Below are positions 18,561 through 25,187 of a DNA stretch of 64,000 nucleotides, one piece after another. The position numbers and the translations under genes are program-made. The notes beneath the pieces were generated by a model. That model saw only the letters and a program-made list of their open reading frames with translations. It was not told where the DNA came from and made no database searches. Origin of the DNA: an uncultured Oleiphilaceae bacterium. Its GTDB lineage: Bacteria; Pseudomonadota; Gammaproteobacteria; Pseudomonadales; Oleiphilaceae. Numbering within the stretch: position 1 is the stretch's first letter; the number at the start of each line of letters is the position of its first letter. The stretch spans positions 62,001 through 126,000 of the forward strand of contig CAJXUY010000007.1 in NCBI GenBank assembly GCA_913060665.1, given 5' to 3'.

Positions 18561-19298
18561 TTAAAATTTATAGTATGCACCCAGCATGTAAACATAAGGG
18601 TCTACTTCAATATCAACGTTTGCTTTTACTGTTCCAACGTTAGTATCGGCAGTAATTTCAGCATCTGCATCGATATTGATCCACCAAACCGCTGCTGTTA
18701 ATCCCATATTATCAGAGAGTTCATAGTTGAACCCTGCTTGGATTGAAGCGCCTATAGAGTCATCAATATCTAATTTAGTACTTGTTGCGACAACGCCAGG
18801 CGCACCGGCTAATTCCGCTAATGCACCAATTGAGTCGGTTAGTGTTTGGGTTGTTCCTTCATTAAAGAAAAGGGTGTAGTTAATGCCAGCCCCTACATAT
18901 GGCTGAAACTTAGCATCAGGTTCTGCAAGGTAGTATTGAACGCTAAGTGTTGGTGGTAGGTGTTGAGTATCACCTAGTTTTCCAACGCCAGCAATGGCAC
19001 CTGCTCCTGATATGTCATGTTTGAACGGTGTTGCGGCTAGTAACTCAATGCCTACGCGATCTGTCGCCATGTAAGTGAACACCAGCCCTAGCTGGGTATC
19101 TGAGTTAAGACCTACCTGAGCGCCGCTCGCTGGGCCTAGTGAAGGCGTATTAATAATGATATCTGAGCTGGTTTCTTGCGGATCAACCGTTGCTATCCCA
19201 CCTTTAACAAATATATTGCCCGCTTCATATGCTAAAGCAGACTGGCTTACTAGTATTGAACCAGCAATGAATGATGAGGTTAAAGTACGTTTAATCAT
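18561..19298 (-). CDS. ompW: OmpW-family outer membrane protein
   Basis: The 245-residue precursor has a signal peptide ending near SALA/YEAGN and an eight-stranded beta-barrel pattern that finishes VDPYVYMLGAYYKF, with a C-terminal aromatic sorting signal. OmpW family hallmarks include GNIFVKGG near the mature N-terminus and a YVGAGINYTLFF-type strand. OmpW forms a small hydrophobic channel and is often induced without oxygen. Here it lies downstream of an fnr-type gene and has a candidate FNR half-site upstream. Confidence 0.93.
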   Translation of the reverse strand: MIKRTLTSSFIAGSILVSQSALAYEAGNIFVKGGIATVDPQETSSDIIINTPSLGPASGAQVGLNSDTQLGLVFTYMATDRVGIELLAATPFKHDISGAGAIAGVGKLGDTQHLPPTLSVQYYLAEPDAKFQPYVGAGINYTLFFNEGTTQTLTDSIGALAELAGAPGVVATSTKLDIDDSIGASIQAGFNYELSDNMGLTAAVWWINIDADAEITADTNVGTVKANVDIEVDPYVYMLGAYYKF

Positions 19299-19373
19299 AT
19301 GGCTACCCTGACTGATTTTCGAGTGTTATGAATCATAATGGGGTGCAGTTTAACTTTGGTAAAATATGCTTAA

Positions 19374-19387
19374 TTGATATATCGCAA
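19374..19387 (-). promoter_or_regulatory. Imperfect FNR/Anr box upstream of ompW
   Basis: TTGAT at 19374-19378, ATAT and CGCAA at 19383-19387 match the TTGAT-N4-ATCAA consensus in 8 of 10 positions. It is about 80 bases before the ompW start. FNR control of ompW is known in other gammaproteobacteria, which makes it plausible. Confidence 0.4.
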
Positions 19388-19505
19388 TAAATGGCAACTG
19401 AAAGGTGGGTGTGGGGTGAGGGAAAGAGAATAAAATGAGATAAGTCAAATAAAATAGAAATACCTATAGTTAGGTGCTTTTGATTTGTTCGAAATGTGTA
19501 GATAT

Positions 19506-19532
19506 AAAAAAGAGGCCATTGGTCTCTTTTTT
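19506..19532. terminator. Terminator between fnr and ompW
   Basis: AAAAAAGAGGCC and GGTCTCTTTTTT pair over 12 positions (one G-U) around the loop ATT, with a U-run on either strand. It ends the fnr-type gene (- strand) and separates it from ompW. Confidence 0.88.
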
Positions 19533-19550
19533 ATGGAGGTGTGTGTTTAC

Positions 19551-20312
19551 CTATTCGGGCTTTATGCATTTACCATGGCTTTTTACGATATCTACTAGTG
19601 CGTCCATGTTTTCAAGCACAACTTCACGCCCCTGAACAGATATAAGGCCGCTTTTTTGGAAGCGTGTAAACACACGACTAACCGTTTCAACGGCAAGACC
19701 AAGGTAATTGCCAATATCATTTCTCGGCATTGGGAGTCTGAAGTGCGTGCCTGAAAGCTTACGTAACTTAAAGCGACTAGAAAGGCTAAGTAGCAACGAG
19801 GCTATTCGTTCTTCTGCTGTATTTTTGCTTAGCAGCATCGTGAGTTGTCGGCTACCTTGTATCTCTTTGCTCATTAATGAGAAAAAATGGTGCTGAAGAG
19901 TGGGTATTTTGGTTGCTAATGACTCGAGTTGAGAAAATGGGATTTCGCAGACGCTTGCGCGCTCAAGTGCTTTTGCAGAGCAGCTATATGAGTCTGTGTT
20001 GGTGCTGTCGAGGCCAATTATTTCACCTGGCAAGTAAAAACCGGTAACTTGCTCCTCTCCATCTTCTGTTACAGAGTAGGTTTTTATTGCGCCACTGCGA
20101 ACCGCAAACAAAGACTTGAAAGCAGAGTGCTCTTTGAAAATATGATCGCCGCGATTAATTGTTTTACCTTGTTTTATAAGGTCTTCCAGGCGGTCGATAT
20201 CATCTTTGTTGACCGCAATCGGAATGCAAAGGTTGCTTAGACTGCACTGCAAACAGGAGTGATGAATGCCTGATGTGGGTTGTGGGTCTATTGCTGCGAT
20301 TTTTTCGCTCAT
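19551..20312 (-). CDS. fnr: Fnr/Anr-type oxygen-sensing transcription regulator
   Basis: The 253-residue protein keeps the cysteines that bind the oxygen-labile 4Fe-4S cluster, at E. coli-like positions: C20, C23, C29 (SCLQCSLSNLC) and C122 (RASVCEI). A cyclic-nucleotide-binding-fold domain (FYLPGEIIGLD) and an HTH with ETVSRVFTRFQ follow; the E-xx-SR recognition residues predict binding to TTGAT-N4-ATCAA. It should activate anaerobic genes. Its neighbours ompW and the hemN-like gene carry candidate boxes. The last residues (HGKCIKPE) include an extra Cys not needed for the cluster. Confidence 0.95.
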   Translation of the reverse strand: MSEKIAAIDPQPTSGIHHSCLQCSLSNLCIPIAVNKDDIDRLEDLIKQGKTINRGDHIFKEHSAFKSLFAVRSGAIKTYSVTEDGEEQVTGFYLPGEIIGLDSTNTDSYSCSAKALERASVCEIPFSQLESLATKIPTLQHHFFSLMSKEIQGSRQLTMLLSKNTAEERIASLLLSLSSRFKLRKLSGTHFRLPMPRNDIGNYLGLAVETVSRVFTRFQKSGLISVQGREVVLENMDALVDIVKSHGKCIKPE

Positions 20313-20375
20313 CTTTGTTCTACTCGGTTAATAGCTTTCATTCCAAGAGAGTAATCAATTTTTATGACAGATGGA

Positions 20376-20405
20376 ATATATATATGATTCTACCATATAT
20401 ATATA
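20376..20405. other. AT-only hairpin upstream of fnr
   Basis: Two ATATATATAT arms (20376-20385 and 20395-20404) flank a 9-base loop (GATTCTACC), and GTAGAA just beyond can also pair with TTCTAC in the loop. It lies in the 140-base gap between the hemN-like and fnr genes and could be promoter DNA for fnr or a weak terminator. Confidence 0.4.
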
Positions 20406-20452
20406 GTAGAACTAGATAGCAGGAGGTAAAAAATAGGTGCTACTACTTACAT

Positions 20453-21568
20453 CTAATACTTTGGTCTAATATAGCCGCCGTAAGCAAATGGGAGTTGGTT
20501 GTTTTCTAGCTGTTGGTAATACTGGTCTAACTGATCCACGTTGTGAGAAAACGAGTTTTCAATTAGGCTTGTTGCCCCTAGACCAATACCGATTAAATCG
20601 CCTGAAATTCCTTTGGATACTGAGTTGTCCCTTGAAAATTTCACATGGTTCAGTTTTTGGTAGTTGGCCTGAATAAGCCTGTTTTCGAACTCTTGGTGGT
20701 AATTACACTGGGTTGTGTCTCCTGCTTCTACCCCTGAAAGAACAGATTGCCGCTCTTCTTCGTCTATTAAATAGATAGTGTCTGGGTTAATGGCAATAAG
20801 CCCTTCAAGTTTTTTACTGAGGTTTTTACAAGACTCGTGCTTACCAGTCAGAAAGCGAACATTAACGGTTTTAAACCCATATTGTTTAAATATTTTCACC
20901 TGCTCGGCTAGAAACCCGAAGTCAATAGGTCCTTGATCTCTATTTTGGGTGCCTAAGCAGATATGGTTGAACCCTAGACCTTTGATTAGTGCAATTATGG
21001 CATTGTCAGCGGGAACTCTCTCAAGTTCAATAACGTATGTGCCTTCGCGTTCATCTTGTAATGTAAAGGCCTTGTTGAGGGAGTACATAATCTCTGTCAT
21101 TTCCACAGGCGTTAGCAGTTGCGCTATCTCTCCCTGCCAATGAATATAGTTAATGCTACGGTTATGTGGAATAAGTTCGCTAACTAGGCGAATCTCTTTT
21201 AACAGATGATTAATATAGTTTCTAACGGGAGAGTGGTTTGAATGATTGCTCTTGGGGATTGGATAGCTGCAAAGTGTGTTCTGCAGCGGCATTGATAAGC
21301 TTAAAGCTAGTTCAGAGTTGGTTCTGTTGCTGTTGGTAATTACATCGGTATAGCTTTTTAGACTAAACGCTCTGTCTTCTACGAACAACCCTGGCCTGTC
21401 CGGAGAGTCGTACCGAAAGCTGTTGGTGCAAAATAACCAGTCCTTGTGTGAGAAAATCTGTCTCATAGTGCGGCTTGTTGGGTATGAGGTAACCCCAAAA
21501 ACATCCTGTATTGTTCGATGATTAGCTTTTATGGGGGTTATTTTCTCAAACGGAGATCCCATTATCAT
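20453..21568 (-). CDS. HemN-like protein lacking the radical SAM cysteines (probable pseudoenzyme)
   Basis: The 371-residue protein aligns with oxygen-independent coproporphyrinogen III oxidase (HemN) along much of its length: the TPVEMTEIMYSL region, GLGFNHICLGTQNRD, YGFKTVNVRFLTG and the late GDLIGIGLGATSLI. The radical SAM site is destroyed. Where HemN has PFCxxxCxxCxC, this protein has PLQNTLCSYPIP, so three of four cysteines are replaced (Q96, C100, P103, P105). The SAM-binding GGGTP segment reads WQGEIAQ near 144-150. It is also shorter than HemN (about 455). The frame is intact, it sits next to fnr where pseudomonads place hemN, and a perfect FNR box lies upstream. Confidence 0.8.
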   Translation of the reverse strand: MIMGSPFEKITPIKANHRTIQDVFGVTSYPTSRTMRQIFSHKDWLFCTNSFRYDSPDRPGLFVEDRAFSLKSYTDVITNSNRTNSELALSLSMPLQNTLCSYPIPKSNHSNHSPVRNYINHLLKEIRLVSELIPHNRSINYIHWQGEIAQLLTPVEMTEIMYSLNKAFTLQDEREGTYVIELERVPADNAIIALIKGLGFNHICLGTQNRDQGPIDFGFLAEQVKIFKQYGFKTVNVRFLTGKHESCKNLSKKLEGLIAINPDTIYLIDEEERQSVLSGVEAGDTTQCNYHQEFENRLIQANYQKLNHVKFSRDNSVSKGISGDLIGIGLGATSLIENSFSHNVDQLDQYYQQLENNQLPFAYGGYIRPKY

Positions 21569-21656
21569 TCCTAAATTAAATCATAGCCTGAAGAAAGGCG
21601 TGCTTACGAGCTGATACCTTAGAATTAGCAGTCTACTCAATGCGTATATGGGAGCG

Positions 21657-21670
21657 TTGATTTGTATCAA
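21657..21670 (-). promoter_or_regulatory. Perfect FNR/Anr box upstream of the hemN-like gene
   Basis: TTGATTTGTATCAA is an exact TTGAT-N4-ATCAA palindrome. Read on the - strand, TAGACT follows after a 21-base gap, close to the spacing of class II FNR-activated promoters (box near -41.5). The start codon of the hemN-like gene is 89 bases downstream. Confidence 0.8.
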
Positions 21671-21768
21671 TAGACTAGGGGTTGGGGTATATTTTCGAAA
21701 AATATGATTTAAAAGGCTGGCTTAGTTCAAGAGGGTGATTAAAATATGTATCCGGATTATTTGGAATA

Positions 21769-21800
21769 TGAGAGGCGCTATCTCTCGAAGGCGCCTCTCA
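21769..21800. terminator. Hairpin downstream of fabB
   Basis: TGAGAGGCGC and GCGCCTCTCA form a perfect 10-bp GC-rich stem with a 12-base loop, 17 bases after the fabB stop. There is no T-run on the - strand, so termination efficiency is uncertain. Confidence 0.55.
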
Positions 21801-21816
21801 AACTGTTTGTTTTTAT

Positions 21817-23034
21817 TTAAGCGTTAACGCTACGAAATATAAGTGTCGCATTTGTTCCACCGAAACCAAAACTATTTGACATCACAGTGTTGAGATTTCT
21901 TTCAACGGGGTTGCCGGTGACAATAGGGACGCCGTCTGCTTCTTCTGCCAGCTGAGTTACGTTGGCTGTTGTAGCAATGAAATTATGCTTGAGCATTAAC
22001 AGTGAGTAAATAGCTTCATGTACTCCCGCAGCTCCAAGCGAGTGACCTGACAATGATTTAGTTGATGAAACCAAAGGTACATTGTTCTTAAATACGGTTT
22101 TTACTGCTCGAAGCTCTGAAACGTCACCTACCGGTGTGCTGGTACCATGTGCGTTGATATAGTCGATAGGCGTATCTACTGTTTCTAATGCTTGTTGCAT
22201 GCACCGAATAGCGCCCTCTCCCGAGGGGGCAACCATGTCGTATCCATCAGATGATGCACCATAGCCTGCTAACTCAGCATAAATAGGGGCACCCCGTTTA
22301 ACTGCATGTTCGTACTCTTCTAGAACCAGCATTCCCCCCCCGCCTGCGATGACAAAACCATCTCGGCTTTGATCGAAAGGTCGCGAGGCCGTCTCAGGCG
22401 TATCATTAAATTTAGTGGATAGTGCACCCATCGCATCGAAGAACATTGATTGTGACCAGTGTTCTTCTTCTCCGCCACCTGCAAAAATAATGTCGTGTTT
22501 GCCGGACTGAATTTGCTCCATGCCGTGCCCAATGCAGTGCGTGCTGGTCGCACAGGCGGATGATATGGAGTAATTTACGCCCTTTATTTTAAATGCAGTC
22601 GCTAGGCAGGCTGATACCGTGCTGGCCATGATTCTCGGTACCATATAGGGGCCAATACGTTTGACGCCTTTTTCTTCCATGATATGAGTGGCATTTACTT
22701 GATTTTCACAAGATGCTCCCCCAGAGCCTGCGATTAAGCCAACTCTGGGGTTTGAGACCTGTTCTAGTGATAAGTTTGAATCTTCGATTGCTTGTTGCAT
22801 CGCTATATAGGCGAACGCGGATGAGTCACCCATAAACCGAAGAGTTTTGCGGTCAATTAATGCGGTTTTATCTATCTCTATTGATCCCGCAATCTGACTT
22901 TTGAACCCCTTATCTTTATAAGACTCGTTAAAACGAATGCCTGACTTGCCTTCTTTTAGACTGTGCAGAACGTCTTCCGTGGTATTCCCCAGGCAGGAAA
23001 CAATCCCCATGCCTGTAACAACTACTCTTCGCAT
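21817..23034 (-). CDS. fabB: 3-oxoacyl-[acyl-carrier-protein] synthase I
   Basis: The 405-residue thiolase-fold condensing enzyme has the Cys-His-His triad: [13 protein letters not shown] (catalytic Cys161), [11 protein letters not shown] and [13 protein letters not shown]. Length and the [12 protein letters not shown] context fit KAS I (FabB) rather than FabF. It elongates acyl chains and is needed for unsaturated fatty acid synthesis. The usual partner fabA is not adjacent, so the gene stands alone. [13 protein letters not shown] at the C-terminus is complete. Confidence 0.92.
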   Translation of the reverse strand: MRRVVVTGMGIVSCLGNTTEDVLHSLKEGKSGIRFNESYKDKGFKSQIAGSIEIDKTALIDRKTLRFMGDSSAFAYIAMQQAIEDSNLSLEQVSNPRVGLIAGSGGASCENQVNATHIMEEKGVKRIGPYMVPRIMASTVSACLATAFKIKGVNYSISSACATSTHCIGHGMEQIQSGKHDIIFAGGGEEEHWSQSMFFDAMGALSTKFNDTPETASRPFDQSRDGFVIAGGGGMLVLEEYEHAVKRGAPIYAELAGYGASSDGYDMVAPSGEGAIRCMQQALETVDTPIDYINAHGTSTPVGDVSELRAVKTVFKNNVPLVSSTKSLSGHSLGAAGVHEAIYSLLMLKHNFIATTANVTQLAEEADGVPIVTGNPVERNLNTVMSNSFGFGGTNATLIFRSVNA

Positions 23035-23111
23035 TGGTTTTCTCGGTCATTAATGAAGTAATTGGCGCTATTCTAACTAAATTTATGGGTATTGTTAAAT
23101 ATGACAAACGT

Positions 23112-23588
23112 CTATTCGGACTTAGTTGCCGCGCGCGAAAAATTAGAAAGGGCGTGACTAATTTTAGTGATTACTTTGTCACAGCCTTTAATATTATGAC
23201 GCTTTGAAAGATAGGTTGGGTCATTGTAACTAAACCAGACTGTTCCTTTATCATCCTCCCATATCAACGCTTTTTGAGGTAAGTCGATTGCTACGGGTTG
23301 TCGGCACTGCATAAGAGGCGTACCGACTTTAGGGTTGCCAAAGATGACTAGTTCTGTTGGGCGTAATACCTTGTCTACTTTCTCGGCACCTTCTGTATGA
23401 TTGATTCTGGCAAAAACGGTCATCCCTTTTTTCTCCAATACGTTAATTAGCTTATCGGCTGTTGACCTAACGTTATGGTTACTTTTGACACTAATAAGGC
23501 CCTTGCTACCCAGCGCGGCAGATGTATCTGCTAACACTGAAGATGAAGCAATAAAAGCAGAGATCAAGCAAAACAGAAGTATGCGCAT
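23112..23588 (-). CDS. Exported DUF302-domain protein
   Basis: The 158-residue precursor has a signal peptide (cleavage near SSVLA/DTS). The mature part has the DUF302 pattern: an N-terminal strand-helix unit (TADKLINVLEKKGMTVFARINH), LVIFGNPKVGTPLMQ and DLPQKALIWED. The domain occurs in periplasmic proteins of unclear role, possibly binding ligands or metal. It starts 9 bases after the PilZ-dehydrogenase gene, so the two are probably one operon. Confidence 0.85.
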   Translation of the reverse strand: MRILLFCLISAFIASSSVLADTSAALGSKGLISVKSNHNVRSTADKLINVLEKKGMTVFARINHTEGAEKVDKVLRPTELVIFGNPKVGTPLMQCRQPVAIDLPQKALIWEDDKGTVWFSYNDPTYLSKRHNIKGCDKVITKISHALSNFSRAATKSE

Positions 23589-23597
23589 AGAAATTCC

Positions 23598-24983
23598 TTA
23601 AGAGTCGTTTGGATGGCGTATGAGTAATGTTTTATAGCCACACTTTTTTGCTTCGTCAAAAAACGTTTGAGGAGAGCTTAATGCTTGATCCCCTTTCGTA
23701 TTTAGCACGAGGGCTTCTAAAAGGCAACCGGGAATATTGTTATTGTGGAAGTTAGGCATTCTCGGATACATATTATAGCGATCACAGGTAACGACTGTTT
23801 TCCATATATCAACTTCTTGATTGTTTAATAGTGCTCGAGTGGGGCGCTTGATGCAGGGGTGAGTATCGTCTGCCAAGACTGTGCCGGGGTTCATATGGCT
23901 TATCATTGGTATAATATCGTTACCTCTTGCGGTTAATACGAGTACTAGTTTGGTGTCGCGCAGACGTTCTCCACGTTTGGTATAGAGTACTTTTGAGCCA
24001 TTAATGATGCTGGTTTTCTCTTCTGTGTAGCGAGGGTCGATTGCGATGACTGACTGAAAGCTGTGGCTTAAGTCCTCAATCAAACTGGCGCCAATTCTAC
24101 CTGCGCCACCCAAGATTGCGATAGAATTTCTTTCGGAGTCATTATTTAGTTTGCTCGCGATCTGCATCGCTGATTCGTACATGGCAAATCTAGTGCCGTA
24201 TGCACCATCTACCAGTGGCGGAGCAATGTCGATACCGGCTTTCATACTAAAACCGGGTAGCCTCCCAACCAAAGCAAACCGGTTTGCATTCGGAAATGCC
24301 TTCTGTAAGTCTGCAATGTATTTTCGAACCAGTGTTGAATCAGATGCCAGCTCTTCTTCAGAATAGACCGAAGACACCATAACTCCGCGTGATGAAGCGC
24401 CTTTAATATACGCTGCGACTACAATAGGAGGGCAAACTTTTCTGAACCAGTCTGGGAAATAGGCTCTCTGATCTCCGCGTGTGCCATAGACTGCAAAAAT
24501 CACTTTCGGGTCTACGGCTCTTTTAATAAATGGCCAGCATAAATTTACAGTTAAAAAACCTGTCATTCTCAGTACTATCCAGAGTTGACGCTTAATCTTA
24601 GCTAAGGGTGATACTTTCGGTTTGATTTTATTGTCGTTGGCCGCTTGTTGGTATTCTTCGTCTTTGGGTGTCGTGGTAAATATATGGTTGAGTGCATCGA
24701 TCTCGACGGCAGTTACTTTCTGGAAACGTATTCCAATAACATTTTCTTTTCGGTACGTTATTTCATACTGTGCCTTAATGTTGCCTGTTTTTGTTCTGAT
24801 CGTGATGAGTCCGTGATCTTCCAGTTTTTCGGAATTGACTGAGTCGACAAGTGAAATGCTTGCCCCCCCCACTGACAGGTTTTTAGATCTACCTACGATA
24901 CGGGAATTTTCCGACTCTAGTATTAAAGGAAGGTTAATTGAATGTCGGTCGTTAAGTCTTTCATCCTTTCGGTTCGTTTTCAT
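23598..24983 (-). CDS. PilZ domain fused to a Rossmann-fold dehydrogenase-like domain
   Basis: The 461-residue protein starts with a PilZ domain (about 1-110) that keeps both c-di-GMP-binding motifs: RLNDR (RxxxR, residues 9-13) and NLSVGG (N-x-S-x-x-G, near 38). A linker and a hydrophobic stretch (about 133-150, LWIVLRMTGFLTVNLCWPF) follow, then a second domain with an NAD(P)-binding signature, ILGGAGRIGASLIEDL near residue 290, and a later ADDTHPCIKRP segment. That part resembles amino-acid or acyl-type dehydrogenases such as glutamyl-tRNA reductase or shikimate dehydrogenase folds, but I cannot assign a substrate. The fusion suggests a c-di-GMP-controlled oxidoreductase. The DUF302 gene follows closely. 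Confidence 0.8.
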   Translation of the reverse strand: MKTNRKDERLNDRHSINLPLILESENSRIVGRSKNLSVGGASISLVDSVNSEKLEDHGLITIRTKTGNIKAQYEITYRKENVIGIRFQKVTAVEIDALNHIFTTTPKDEEYQQAANDNKIKPKVSPLAKIKRQLWIVLRMTGFLTVNLCWPFIKRAVDPKVIFAVYGTRGDQRAYFPDWFRKVCPPIVVAAYIKGASSRGVMVSSVYSEEELASDSTLVRKYIADLQKAFPNANRFALVGRLPGFSMKAGIDIAPPLVDGAYGTRFAMYESAMQIASKLNNDSERNSIAILGGAGRIGASLIEDLSHSFQSVIAIDPRYTEEKTSIINGSKVLYTKRGERLRDTKLVLVLTARGNDIIPMISHMNPGTVLADDTHPCIKRPTRALLNNQEVDIWKTVVTCDRYNMYPRMPNFHNNNIPGCLLEALVLNTKGDQALSSPQTFFDEAKKCGYKTLLIRHPNDS

Positions 24984-25015
24984 ATAGATAATTCTTTTTA
25001 CAGCTTTAATGAGTA

Positions 25016-25031
25016 TAGATATACATATCTA
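25016..25031. promoter_or_regulatory. Palindrome upstream of the PilZ-dehydrogenase gene
   Basis: TAGATAT-AC-ATATCTA has 7-bp perfect arms around two bases, 33 bases before the PilZ-fusion start. It sits in the 204-base divergent gap with the phosphodiesterase gene at 25188. Possible operator; the regulator is unknown. Confidence 0.35.
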
Positions 25032-25187
25032 CAGGGGTTGTTGACAATTTGAAACCATTTAATTCAACAAGTAATGAAGATTTACTAGAAAATAGTTCTA
25101 TAATCCTATGTAATAAACTGAATATATTTACTTAAACTGTCTGTTTTTTGACAGCAACTTATATAAAGCATAATTCATACCAATATT

